64,000 bases of DNA, taken from Lepus europaeus (Eukaryota; Chordata; Mammalia; Lagomorpha; Leporidae). Positions 44,882 to 56,790 of the stretch are shown one piece after another; within the stretch, counting starts at the first letter, position 1, and each line of letters opens with the position of its first letter. The notes below the pieces were generated by a model. The model ran no database searches. It saw only the letters and a list, made by a program, of their open reading frames with translations, and was not told the origin of the DNA. The stretch is from positions 60,242,474 to 60,306,473 of the forward strand of contig NC_084843.1 in the NCBI RefSeq assembly GCF_033115175.1. Reading direction: 5' to 3'. A program made the position numbers and the translations under genes.

Positions 44882-46204
44882 AAGCACAGGCTTGGCCTTC
44901 GCCCTCCGCCGTCTGGCTTCGGAAGTCTGTGCCAGGCTTGGGCATGTGGATTTTGACAGAGCCCCCAGGCAATTGCGACACACACCTCATGTTATAGACA
45001 GAGACGTGCTCCTGCTCCTCAGCAGGATTAAGATTCTATCTTAATCGACCACAGGGTCTGGCCCGAGCCCGAGGGGGTCCTTCAAGGCTCCCCCTCTGGG
45101 GTCCTCTGCTGCAGCTGTGGTATAAGGACCTCCAGGATCAGGTCTCCCCAAGGCCTCGCCATTCTCGGAGAGCCTGCCAAAGTTAAGCCACTCTTTGGTC
45201 CACATGGCAAACAGAATTCTGAAAGGGGCTCCTCACCTCCCGCCCCACCCCCACAGGCCTTCCTGCACCTGCACGGGTGGGTAAAGCAAAGGGTGGCCTG
45301 GCTGACCCTGGTGCATGAAGTGGGAGCGGGGCCCCTCTGACTTCCCAGGAAGTGCTCCTGTGCCCTCCTCTTCCTGGCAGGACCGCGGAGCTGTGTTGGA
45401 ACCTGTCTCCGCCTCCCCTGACAGCGCACGGTTTTAAATAAGATCTTCATTTACCAGAAGTTCACACCACAGCTCATGTGTTACATGAGAAGCAGCAGTC
45501 TCGCGTTCCTAGGGGAAATGCTGCTCGCTGACAACACGCAGGCAGGGCGCTGGAGGAAGGGGATGGCACAGGGGCTGCGTGAGGACGGGAGGAACTCACA
45601 GAATCTGAGCTGGCAGCCGGGCCCCAGCCCTGGCAGTGCCATGCTGCTCTAGGCTCGGCACGTGGCTGGGGGGGAGGTGCGGCCTCTCTGCACAGCTGAC
45701 CTCAGGCTTCTGGGCAGCTCTGAGCCTGGTGGGTGTGTGATGTCACCAGGGCCCCGCCCCACCAGTCTGCACCCCCAGCCTTGCTCGGGTCATTTGCATT
45801 ACAAAAGGGCTCTTGCTGCTGTTGTATTAGTTGCCTCCTGCTTGGCCTTGGACAGGGTGATAAGGAAGGGCTTTGGTGGCCAGGGCCAGCCCGGCCCCCG
45901 GCCAGCGTGGTATGAGAATGAAGAAGCAAATTCCAGCCGTACAGGACTTCATGGCTTCTGGGATGAGTCCAGGCGGTCCTCCCCACCAGGCTGTTCGGGG
46001 GTGAGGCTGCCTTGTGCACAGAGCCACCACCTCTGCCAGGATTTCTGTCCACTCTGCCTGTACCTGCACGGGTCACTGTGATGCCTCTGGATGTGGTCTT
46101 GGGCATTTTTACTCCCATAGCGTTTGTCTATTCTGGTGGCCTGAAAGCCCAGAGGTCAGGGGTCAGAGGCCAGTGTGCCCCGTGACCTTGAGCAAGGCTG
46201 TTTC

Positions 46205-46546
46205 TTTTTTTTTTTTTTTGACAGGCAGAGTGGACAGTGAGAGAGAGACAGAGAGAAAGGTCTTCCTTTTGCCATTGGTTCACCCTCCAATGGCCGCCGC
46301 GGTAGGCGCGCTGCGGCCGGCGCACTGCGCTGATGCGATGGCAGGAGCCAGGTGCTTCTCCTGGTCTCCCATGGGGTGCAGGGCCCAAGCACTTGGGCCA
46401 TCCTCCACTGCACTCCCGGGCCATAACAGAGAGCTGGACTGGAAGAGGGGCAACCGGGACAGGATCCGGCGCCACAACCAGGACTAGAACCTGGTGTGCC
46501 GGCGCCGCAAGGCGGAGGATTAGCCTAGTGAGCCCCAGCACCGGCC
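46205..46546 (-). mobile_element. young CSINE (minus) with perfect 15-bp target duplication
   Basis: Poly-T then GACAGGCAGAGTGGACAGTG; tRNA-like head at right. GAGCAAGGCTGTTTC is repeated exactly at 46190-46204 and 46547-46561. Confidence 0.96.
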
Positions 46547-46561
46547 GAGCAAGGCTGTTTC

Positions 46562-47400
46562 CACCTGGGGCCTCAGTCCCCCCAAAGGTGAACAGAGAGT
46601 TGGGTGTGGTCTTTTGTAGGAAGGGAGGACCCTCCGGCTCTTCTTTGCCAACCTGCGCTGGCACTGAGGACATGGGGACATGGGAGAGGGGGGGTCTGTG
46701 GGACAAGGTTGACACACGTGTGATAAGTATTGAAAGACACATGCTAAGTGGCGTCCCCAACCGCTGAACAAATAAAAAGGTGCCCAGAAAATGCCAGTCT
46801 CCAGGCAGCTCTCACCTCTGCCCCGCCCCTGGCCAAGCCCCTACTCCATCACCTCCACTCCCTTCCCCCCTCTAGTTGGCAGTCCTTCCTTCCAGCCCCT
46901 GCTCCAGCCTGCACTGCCCTCCCCAAGCCCCTGGGCTGCCCCGGCTGCCCACGAGGAGCAGCTCCTGTGGATGATGGCCAGGCAGGCAGGGGTGGGCACC
47001 AGGGAGCCTGTAGCCCCCAGCCCAGCCGCCAGAAGTTTCCCTTCTGTGTCAAGCCCCTTGTTCCCCCCCCCATCTCCTCCACCCCGCCCCAGGAGGGGTG
47101 GAGCAGAGGCTACCAGGAAATTAGGACCAGGGTGCACGTGCGCCCCAGGGCTGGTGGGCGCACTTAGGGTGACATTTCTGCGACCGATGGGTGTGGGTAA
47201 ATCTGTTTTCCAGCTCTCTTCTTTACATTGTAGTTCTCAGGGGCAGAGCCCGGGTGTTAGGCCAGGTATCAGCTCAAAGTCTCAGAGCCCAGGGTCACAC
47301 ACACAGAAAGTGGCAAAGCCTGGACTTGAACCCAGATCTGGGGCCTGTGCCTTTCACCTTCACTTGACATGGCCCTCAGAGTTTTTTTTTTTTTCTTCTT
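46562..47400. other. intron 1 DNA
   Basis: GC-rich; a minus MIR piece at 47225-47350. No exon recognised. Confidence 0.45.
47225..47350 (-). mobile_element. MIR fragment (minus)
   Basis: GCCCAGGGTCACACACACAG and GCCTGGACTTGAACCCAGAT. Confidence 0.75.
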
Positions 47401-47403
47401 CTT

Positions 47404-47715
47404 TTTTTTTTTTTCTTGAAGATTCACTTATTTGAAAGGCAGAGCATCAGAGAGAGAGAGAGATACATCAATGGAGAGCTCTTTCATCTTCTGGTTCACT
47501 CCCCAAATGACCACAACAGCCAGGGCTGAGCCAGGCTGAAGCCAGGAGCCCGGAACTCCATCCTGGTCTCCCACGTGGGTGCAGAGACCCAAGCACTTGG
47601 GCCATCCACTGGTGACTTCCTGGGGGTGTTCACAGGGAGCTGAGTGCAGTGGAGCAGCTGGGACCGGAACCTGCCCGTCAGTGGCAGCTTAGCCTACTGC
47701 TTCCCGTCACCAGCC
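47404..47715 (-). mobile_element. CSINE (minus)
   Basis: GAAGATTCACTTATTTGAAA, CTTCTGGTTCACTCCCCAAA, ending CCGTCACCAGCCC. Confidence 0.88.
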
Positions 47716-48284
47716 CTTGCTCAGGGGCTTCTGCTGGGCCCCCACAGGGATGGCTGGCCCTGGGGAGACCTGCTCTGCCCTCTAGGAGAGGAACCTGGCC
47801 CTGAGGGGGGTTCCACTGAGGGTGTTCTGGGGCCAACACCAAGAAGCACAGCCTCTCTTTGGGCTTGCAGGCTGGGGGAGAACTAGCAAGGAAGACCCAG
47901 GATTGGGAGGCTTGAGTCCTAGGCAGAACACACCCTCCCTTAGCTTGGAACTTTCTGGAAAGTATCTCAGGGGAGGATCCAGCCCCATTCTGCAGAGTTT
48001 GCTGGGGTCTGCTCAGTCTGTGGAGCACCTGGGGACCCTGGCCCCTCCTCCGTGACGTGTGCTGAGGAGGGGGAGGACACCCATCCTGAGAGCTGGGCCC
48101 GGGGTGGGGGCTGGATGTGGCACCCAGCTGCCCTCCCCAGCAGGCAGATTCCCACCGGTCTCCCCCTCCAGGCTCCTGGCACAGGCCGCCCCTCCCCCCT
48201 CCCGGCCCGGATCCCCGCCCCCTCCCCTCCGCTCCAAGGCTGCAAAGGCTGGGCCTGTGCTGCAGGACTCCCTGCCCCGCTGCC

Positions 48285-48390
48285 TCTGACATTCCGCCCC
48301 AGAAGATAAGGATCCTGTCTGGCGCCTGAGTGCCTTTTTTCCCTCCTCTTTTCGGAATCTGTTCCCTGATTATCTGCAGACAGACCCTTG
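48285..48390. promoter_or_regulatory. candidate GATA-containing element
   Basis: AGATAAGGA near 48304 and an oppositely oriented GATTATCTG near 48368 lie about 60 bases apart, with ETS-like GGAA/TTCC cores between and before them. The surrounding DNA is not a recognised repeat. Motif evidence alone. Confidence 0.2.
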
Positions 48391-48944
48391 CTAGGGGGCC
48401 TGTTGTGGGGAGGGGGGACCCAGCTGGGACTGGCAGGCCACCCCACTGGCCCCCTCACCTGGGAGGGGGCTTGAGGGCCATTTGGTGAGCCCCAGCGCCT
48501 CAGCGAGCTCAGAACGGGTTTCCCTGGTAGGGGGTGGGGCAGGCAGCTGGGGCCGGAGCAGGAGTGGGCTGTGGCCTGGGGAACAGAGGGTGGGGTCATT
48601 CGTTCCTCAGCCTTGGGCCTGGACAGTGCCCAGAGGGGATGTGGTGGAGGCCGCAGCCAGCCAGACGGCCACATCCTGTGGGAGAAGCTAGCCCTTCCCA
48701 GGCCAGACAGGGCTGAGGACACTTGGGGACGGGGAGGGGGTGCTCTGGGGACTGCTCTCAGAGGACGGCCTCTGCTCCCCGCCAGCCGGGCCTGAGAGCA
48801 GGCCCATTGCCAAATCCCAGGCTCAGAGCGCCCCGGCACGCTCAGGCAGTGTTTGGACAGGGAGACCACCTTGGAATGTAAGGGAACAACCTCATCTCGC
48901 CTGGCACGGCAGGGGTCTACATCCTGGGCCCTGCTGTTCAGAGG

Positions 48945-49145
48945 GTTGGGGGTGCTGGGTTCAGGCCTGCGTTCTGCCACGAAGGTGCTGTGTGACTTTG
49001 GGCAAGTTCCTTTCTCTGGGCCTCACAGCAATCACCTGAGGGACCCAGGCCCACAGACACCACCCTTGTACGCTTTTCCAAGTTTCCCAGGGATGTTGGG
49101 AAGAGTAAATGAGCTGTTGGAGTAGAGGGCGCTCGGTCAACAAGA
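48945..49145 (+). mobile_element. MIR
   Basis: GTGCTGTGTGACTTTGGGCA, CCTTTCTCTGGGCCTCA and AAGAGTAAATGAGCTGTTGG in MIR order. Confidence 0.8.
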
Positions 49146-50184
49146 GGCCGCTCAGGCCTGGCCCCCAAAATGGGCCGAGCTGCTGCGGGAGCCTGGGCAG
49201 CCTGGTGAGCTCCCTCCTCCGGCCTTTGCTTGTGCAGGCTTTGGGAGGGCCCCCCTGCACCTTCCCCGCCCCCACCTCCACCTCCGCTGCTGCCTTTCCC
49301 TCCCCACGCCCCTAAAAGCCCGGTGGGGGCAGGGAAGGCAGGCCCGATCATTTTTTATGACTTCCTGGCCTCGGAGAGGAGCCAGAGGGCTGCGGATCCA
49401 GCGGTGGGGGCTGGATTCCTGGGTGGGGAGGGGCTGGGCCATTAAGCTGTCAGCAGTGTGCCCACTTAGAAAGTTGCAAAGAGCCCGGCCCCTCGACCAG
49501 CAGGGGCTTCCTCTCCCATGGGTGCTGGCCTTCCCTGCCCCAGCCCCCAGCAGAACCACCTCCACCATCCTCCCTGGCTCCTGCCATTGGCTGTGCCTTG
49601 ATTTCCCCTCTCTGCTGGGGAAGTCTGCTCTGCTTCTCTGGGGGCACAGATGGGGACGCCCTGCTCCTTGGGTCTGCAAACTCCATTATTCATAGCCCCT
49701 TTTCCATGCCTAGCTCCAGGGGGACCCAAGCCCTAGGTCCCAGAAGCTCATAAATTCTGCTGAGGAGTGAGTGAAGAGGGAGACCTGTGTAGAGAGAGCG
49801 CTCGTGTTTTTCTCTGCTTCAGGAGGGAGGAGGGGGCTCTGTGTCTGGGACTGTGGGTGCTTCCTGGAGGGGGAGAGCCTATGGAGCCTATGAAGGTGAG
49901 GCAGGAAGTGAGGGTGGGCAGGCACCTGAGCCTGCCCCTCAGAGTGAATGGCAGCCAGGAGCCTGGCTGGGTGTGCAGCAGCAGAGGCCTGGGAGCCAGG
50001 CCTTGATCCCTTGGCTGTGAGAGCCAGGGAGTCTTGAGCTGGGGTCACAGACCCAGCCTGTGTTCAGATGCCACCCTCCCTACCTTGTGGCCACGGGGAC
50101 AAGGCCTTTGCCGGATGGGAGTCGGCCCCTCTGAGCCTCGTCTTCAGCCACAAATGGGATTCACAGCTGTGAAGGTGGAGATCG

Positions 50185-50330
50185 TTGGAGTCGGGCAGCC
50201 TGGATGTGAAACTCAGTCCTACCTCGGGTGATTGCCTCTCACGACCTCAGTTCTCACACCTGTAAAATGGGCTAAGAGTAGTGAGGGTTCCTTGGTACCG
50301 GGAAGAGCCTTAGCCGAAGCCCGGTGTGTC
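50185..50330 (+). mobile_element. MIR
   Basis: GGAGTCGGGCAGCCTGGATG, GACCTCAGTTCTCACACCTG and TAAAATGGGCTAAGAGTAG. Confidence 0.8.
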
Positions 50331-51648
50331 CCGAGCCCCCGGTGCTCTCAGTGGTGGTCGTGCTGTGTACGGTGCTGACAGCACCTGGTGCACAGTGCGC
50401 CTGCCGCCACCTCAGCCTGCGGCCTCTGTGGGCTCAGGACCGCAGAAACAGTCTTTACCAGGGCTCCTTAAGCCCTGTTCTTTCTGTCGTGAGAAGCATG
50501 GGCTGCTTACCAGAGCAAGCGAAGGCGCTGTGAGCCTGGCGCCTGGCGGGGAGCTGGGAAAGGAAGGTGAGGAATCAGTGGAGGGTCCCTGCGACAGCTC
50601 AGCAAGTGCAGGCCCTGTGTCCCCCAGGCCTGCTGTTAGAGTTTGGTGCTTAGCTGGACAGGGCTTGCCGGGATCCCAGATCTCTGATCAGCAGTGCAGG
50701 AGCAGGGGGTGGGCAGTGAGGTGTTGGCCATAAAGGCTTGCCAGGTGACCCCGAAGCCCAGATTCCACAGGTCAGCTTCCCAAAGGTTCCCCCTGTTTCC
50801 TCCGAGGTGCAGACACACGTTGGGAGTTCAGGGAGCTGCCTATTCTCAGGGGGACTGGCTTTGGGCTCCTGCAGAAGCATGCAGGTGTCGAAGTAGATGC
50901 TTGGCGGTGGCAGAGGCTGGATTTAGGGGCTTCAGGCACGTGCAAGGTGCTCCTCCGTCCTGAAGATCTGTCCCAAGGAGCCCAGAGGTTTTCACACTTC
51001 TCAGGTACCAGTCCCTGCCCCCCGCCCACCTGGGGCACTTGGGCTCCCTGCCATGAGAGCTGCTTCGGCTTTCGCAGGCCTTGGTCAGCTGTTGGCATGG
51101 AGCCCAAGTCTACATCCTCCGGCTATTGCCGCTGTCCCCAGGCCAGTCCCTCAGCACCAAGGGCACATTGATGCCTCTCCTGATGTCACCTCCTGAGCCC
51201 TCATTTCTCCTTCCCCCCGGGAAGAGGGGACCCTAAGCTCCCCGGGCAGGCAGGAAGGCCCTCAGGAGGCCGGCAGTGGCGTGATGCTTGTGGCCCGGGT
51301 TGCAGCCATGGGCACAGGACCAGTGAGGCCGGGAAGGTGCAGTCTGCCCCTGGTGCTGCCTTCTGCTCCGGACTCCAGTCTCCCAGGGGGCCATGCACTG
51401 CTTCCTGCCGGGGTCACAGCTAAGCAGAGAAGAGCAGCAATGACTTCCTCCCTCCCGCACCCCCTGCGACCCCGCTTCCCCTCTGCCACTCGGCCTCCTC
51501 TTCTTAGAGGCAGCGGCTTGTGTGGTGTTGCTGGCTGCCTGAGAAGTCAAAGGGCTGCTTGGTGCCAGTCCTCAGACACCAAGGAGAGGACTTTGCTGGG
51601 GATTCCTGCCTGAAGGTCAAGTTTGGGATGACCTTCAAAGTCCTTTTT

Positions 51649-51994
51649 TTTTTTTTTTTTACTATATATTTTTAAAGATTTATTTATTTATTTGAAAGGC
51701 AGAGTTAGAGAGAGGCAGAGAGAGAGAGAGAGAGGTCTTCCATCCTTTGGTTCACTCCCCAGGTGGCTGCAACAGCCGGAGCTGTACCAGTCCGAAGCCA
51801 GGAGCCAGGAGCTTCTTCTGGGTCTCCCACGTGGGTGCAGGGTTCCAAGGACTTGGGCCATCCTCCACAGGCCTCCTGGGCCACAGCAGAGAGCTGGACT
51901 AGAAGTGGAGCAGCCGGGACTAGAACCGGCGCCCCTATGGGATGCCGGCACCGCAGGTGGAGGATTAACCTACTGCACCACAGCACCGGCCCCA
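51649..51994 (-). mobile_element. CSINE (minus) with target duplication
   Basis: Full-length copy ending GCACCACAGCACCGGCCCC. CAAAGTCCTTTTTT occurs at 51635-51648 and 51995-52008. Confidence 0.95.
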
Positions 51995-52575
51995 CAAAGT
52001 CCTTTTTTAAATTAATCACCCGCGAGTCCGAGATTCTGGGATTGTTTGGATCTGGGTTTGGATTCCATGTGCGTAAGAGCCCGTCTTCACCGTAGCTGTA
52101 GCCCGTGTACGCCGGGAACTGCCCTGCGTGCCTCGCTCTGGTGCTTGCTGGGGCTGGAACTATATCCTCAGGACAGATGAGGAAGCCGAGACTCAGGGAG
52201 GCCGGCAGCCAGCTGGCGTCCCCTGTGTCTGGCCACTCAGCTGTGAGTCCCTTTGGCTGGAGGAGCAGATACCCGTGCAGCCCCGAGAAGCTTGTTGGGT
52301 CCCTGCCCTCTCGAGAGACTGTGGGTGCTCCCTGCAGATGTGCTGTGCAGGTGCCCCGGGGTCAGGGCTGCTGCGCTCTGCCAAGCCCGAGAATGAGCTG
52401 CCATCGTGGAACCTGGTGGCTGTCCCCGCCCACGGTTAAGGGCGTCTGCAGTGGCTCAGCTAGAGGCCACAGCGGGCCCAGGGCCCAGGGCTGGGCCTTG
52501 GGGCTGGCCTCTCCAGCCCTCCCCCAGAGCACCGCCCAGGTAGCTGCTACTCCATGCGTTTCCAAGCAGGGGGAG

Positions 52576-52603
52576 AAACATGCTTATCAGCATAAGCACG
52601 CTT
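52576..52603. promoter_or_regulatory. candidate p53 response element in UNC5B intron 1
   Basis: The p53 family binds two RRRCWWGYYY half-sites separated by 0-13 bases. Here AAACATGCTT (52576-52585, 10/10) and AAGCACGCTT (52594-52603, 9/10) are separated by 8 bases. Both CWWG cores keep C4 and G7. The two halves also form an imperfect inverted repeat centred on CAGC. UNC5B is an established p53 target (p53RDL1), which raises the prior. Binding itself is inference. Confidence 0.45.
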
Positions 52604-53764
52604 CATCCCTGGGAAGATGGACTGCACTTGAACTATGGCCGTCAGAACTGGCACCAAGATAGAGGGCCCGGCTTCTTCTTGGCTTGGCCCCTCACCAGGA
52701 GATCGCTATCATTAAATCTCAGGCTGTCGGAGCTGGAGGGAGCCTCCTACCACCGTTGCCTGAGTCAAGGCCCATAGCTGCTAAGTTACCGCCCAAGGAC
52801 ACAGCGTCATGATGTGCTCTGGGGCCGAGGCGGGGGTTCATAGCGGTGATACACCTGCAGCAACGGGGATAATAACAGCCCAGGCCACTGCCCTGCTGCC
52901 CCACGCATCACCTGTGCCGGGACTGCTTCCTGGCCGGGACTGCTTCCTGGCCCGGAGCCCCCGAGGGAGGCAGGGAGAGCTGCGCAGGAGCATTGGCTGG
53001 TAGTGCAGTGCTCACCTGCTGCCTGGCACTCCGAGGCCCAGCCTGCCCATCTGCTGTGCTACGGTGCGGGGGGCCTTGGCGAGGACTGGTGAGGGGCACA
53101 GGATGGGGCAGTGGTGTGCAGCTGACCCTGTGCCACACACAGGAGCTCACCCAGCTGGCATGGGCCCCTGTGCACAAATGTGGAGGCTGAGGCTCAGGGG
53201 CCCAAAGCGATGTTTGCGGAAAGTGAGATTCCTGGTGAGATACCGTGAGGTCCCCGAGCTGGTTCAGCCAGGAGGGCCCCCTGAGGGGCGGGAGACGCTG
53301 GGTGGGGGAGGGCATCGCGTGCTGCTCCGGAGCCCCACTGCAGTGATGGGCATGCCCCCCACCTGCACTGTCCACCGTGGTACCCACACGTGGGCACCGT
53401 GCCCTGGAAACATGGCTGGCCTGGCGACGCGGTGGGATTTTAAATCCTCATTAAAGCCTCCACAGCCACGGAAGGCAAGAGGCCCCTAGGGAGATGCCAT
53501 CTGTCGAATGCCTAGTTCAGAGCAGGCCCTCGCCAGGGTCCCTTCCTGTCCCTGCTCCCCGGGGGCGCTTGGGAAGCCTTCGCCACCTCCACCTGTCCAC
53601 AGATCACCCCAGCTGAGTGGCCAAGGTTGGAGAGAGTGGACAGAGCGGATTGGACTGGGGGCCTCTCTGTTCGCCCTGAGCAAGCCTCCTGCGGAATAAT
53701 GCCTCTTGTAAGGGAGAACAGCTGAGCTTGTTCACGTCTCCTCTGTGCCCCCTCGTAATCACAT

Positions 53765-53945
53765 TCACTGAGTGCGAATCCAACACAAGACACCGTGTGA
53801 GGGACCTTACAAGCTACTTAGCCCCTGGACTTGAGCATTGTTCTCTGTGTTTTATAGTTAAGACCACTGAGGCCCCGAGAGGTGAAGCTGCTTGCCCAGG
53901 GTCACACAGCTAGTGTGCAGTAGCACCAGGATCTGCACCTGGGTG
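53765..53945 (-). mobile_element. MIR (minus)
   Basis: GTTTTATAGTTAAGACCACT, GAAGCTGCTTGCCCAGGGTC and ACACAGCTAGTGTGCAG are reverse MIR. Confidence 0.85.
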
Positions 53946-56167
53946 TGTATGCCCTTCGCACAAACTCACGTCACTCTGTTATTATCTACTGGTTGGTTGT
54001 CCTGCAGGGTCCACTTCTGGGCCAGGTGTCTTCAGAGACTTAGAATTGCACAATACCATATTCTAGCCCCCCAAGTCTCCACACAACCACTCCCCTGAAC
54101 AGTCAGCCTGGGTCTCTGAGCCCTAGCATTCCTAGGGCAGCGGCAGATCTGTTCCTGCAGCCAGGGCCAGCACCTGCCGAGAGAGGGTGATACCCCCTAC
54201 ACACACACCGCAGGACTGCCCAGGCATTGCCTGCCTGCCGAGGTTTGACATCATCTCCTACAATGACACCCCGCACCCAGCGCATCGCCCGCCATCGCAG
54301 TAGGCTTGCAGTGGGTATCAGCCGAGGGATGCTCTTGAGGTTCTGTCTCCCACGAGCCAGGCAGGAGCGTCACATCCCATTTTACAGAGGAGCCTGGAGG
54401 CCTGCCCAGGTCTACCTGGGGGCACCATGGGGTGGTCTCAGCTCTCCTGCCACCTTCTGGGGCTGATGTTACAGCATAGCCAGGGAGCAGGTGGAAGGAA
54501 GACACGCAGCTTACGTACTCGAGAGGCCACTCATAAATAGAACAGCATCCAGGAGAAGCGGGAGGAGGGAAGGCGGATGCTGAGGGCAAGGATGTCCGCT
54601 TCCGTCAACGCGAGCAGGGGTCCTGCCGGGGCCGGGACCGCCTGGGTGCCTGGTGCGTGCTTGCGTGCCTGCCCCCGGCTCTGCTGGCAGGCGTGGTGTG
54701 CTGGTGCGGCAGTGTGTGACTGTGGGTGACCACGGCGCGCAGACTGTCTCCAGCTCCCTCCCCAGCCCGCTTCCCAGCTCTCCGGCAGCCAGATGTCTCC
54801 CAGATGTTTCTCACTTCCTGCCTGGCTCCGTGCAGTGCATGTGTGTGTTTATTTTGGACAGCCCACTCCATAATAACCATTTTAAGAAAAGCTTTTCATA
54901 ACCTTGTTCCCACGAGGAGTCAGAGTTCAGGAAATAATCCCAAGTCTATTCACTATTGTCCCTGCACGCCCTCCTCTCTGACCTCCACACCCCCCCCATA
55001 CACTTCTTTTGAAAAGATTTCTTTTTATCCTCCATGACGTGTGCTCTCTCTGTGACGCTGGCTCCGTGGGAAGCTGGGTGATGGGCGAGGGGGGTGCTGG
55101 GAGCCCCTCGGCTCTAGCTTCACCCTGAAGTTTGCATAACCCTGACCTGGCAAGACCCTGGGCGCCCACCTTCAAGTTCAGAGTGTGCTGGGGTGGACCC
55201 ACCTCGGCCTTGGTCAGTGGGGCAGGTTTACCAGGAAGGGCCTCGTGTCCACACACAGAGGCCCTGAGCCCTCAGAGGTTACTGCCCTGTGAGTGGGCTG
55301 GGGGGAGGGGCAGCCCAGCTGGGTGGGCCAGAGAGCGTACCTCCCCACCCCTAGCAGCCAGGAGGGCAGCAGGGCCTTGCCAGCTGGCCACACAGCAGGG
55401 CACAGAGGTTGGGGCCAGCCCTGCTGTCTGCTTCGTGGCTTCCTGTGAGTCCCTGCCCAGCCCCACTGCCCACTGGAGATGAGTCTGGCCCTCGGTCAGG
55501 TGGGGAACCACGGAAGTTTGTGTCTCTCCGTCCTTACATGACCGGCCTTGTGGTTCTTCTGATTCAGACAGAGCGAGTCGTGGCGGCTCTGCTCGCCCCA
55601 CGGGGGCCCCGAGGAGCCTGGGCTGTGACCTGGGGTTTGCGGCTCCATTCTCTCCATGTCTCAGGGCTGGCAGGGGACCTGGCAGGCCCAGCTCAGAGTG
55701 GAGATGGTAGAAGCCCAGGCTTGACCTTGGGAAGCTGCTGGCTTGGCCAGGCACACAGACTCCCACCTGTGGAAGAGGAGGTAAAAGCCAGGCCACAGCC
55801 CCAGGACTGGCCGTTGTGAAGGCCACCACCCACAGCGCCCGAGAGGAGTGCGCGCGTGGCTGGATGGCAGGGACGGGAGGGGTCCCAGCAAGGTGCAGGA
55901 CCCCAGAGGGAGAGCCTGCCAGAGGTTCCTTCCAGAGGGATGGCTACTGTGTCTCTCTAAGTCCGGGGAAGGTGAGATCAGAGCAGGATGGAGGTCGGGA
56001 TGGGAGGGGTGCCCTCCCTGGGGGCGGTGGCACGATGCAGGGAAGTGCCCTGTGGGTGTTTGAGCTCCCTCTGTACAGGGGACCAAGTCGCAGGTCAGCG
56101 TAGGCATGTGGTCACCATGTCCACCTAACCACAGGAAAGGAGGACTGTGTGAGTGGAGGGAGGAAGG

Positions 56168-56215
56168 GACAGACGGACGGATGAGCGGATGGTGGGTGGG
56201 TGGATGAGTGGGTAC
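56168..56215 (+). repeat. GGAT/GGGT tetranucleotide-like repeat
   Basis: GACGGACGGATGAGCGGATG followed by GTGGGTGGGTGGATGAG. Confidence 0.75.
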
Positions 56216-56689
56216 CGTGGAAGGAGGATGAAAGAATAAATGAAACCATCCTAACGCTCTGTATTTGTCAAAAACCCTTTCACTGCCGCCATCTTTTTAA
56301 TCCCACACCCACCCTGGAGAGAGAGAAAGCCAGGACTGTGTCCACAGGGTGGGTAGGAGTAAGGCCCAGATCGAGAGGGGGGACTCCTCTGCCTCCCAGC
56401 ACAGGGGGCCTCCCTGGGGCCGGTGCCTCTCCAAAGCTTCAGGTTGGGAGTGTTCCCTGGAGCGGCGAGGCTCGGCCCTGAGTCATTCACGCTCCCCTGC
56501 CCGCTCCCTGTGCCGCGCTGGGACCCGTCTGGGCTCGCCCAGCTGCGGGGGGAGCGCCGGCGCCAGCAGCGTCTCAGCCTCCAGCCTGCGCCCGGATTCC
56601 TGCGCAGCCCGAATGAGAAAGTCGATGGCCCTGATTGTCCACTGGGGGCATGTCCAGGCCCGGCAGGGCTGTCCAGGAAGCTGGCCACT

Positions 56690-56790
56690 GAGCTGTGATT
56701 GAGCACCAGCTGTTTGGCAGGCCTTCCTTGAGAGGTTAAGGATGGAAAGGGGCCCTGCTTGCCCTGAAGCCACCTCCAGCATGTGAGCAC
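56690..56790 (-). mobile_element. L2-like fragment (minus)
   Basis: TGATTGAGCACCAGCTGTTT then GGGGCCCTGCTTGCCCTGAA fits reverse L2. Confidence 0.4.

Larger units (their letters stand above)
41541..46189. other. intron 1 DNA
   Basis: MIR (42125-42225), L2 (44720-44840), G runs of 13 (44229-44241) and 11 (44583-44593), and a GTT/poly-T tract (44847-44881). An octamer-like ATTTGCAT occurs near 45791. No exon recognised. Confidence 0.5.
47716..51634. other. intron 1 DNA
   Basis: GC-rich, with MIR pieces at 48945-49145 and 50185-50330. Long overlapping open frames on the minus strand (47967-48980 and others) are GC-driven. Candidate GATA pair at 48.3 kb. Confidence 0.5.

Noticed and set aside
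47967-48980. 337-codon minus-strand frame
   Set aside because: GC-driven, with overlapping frames on both strands and no domain.
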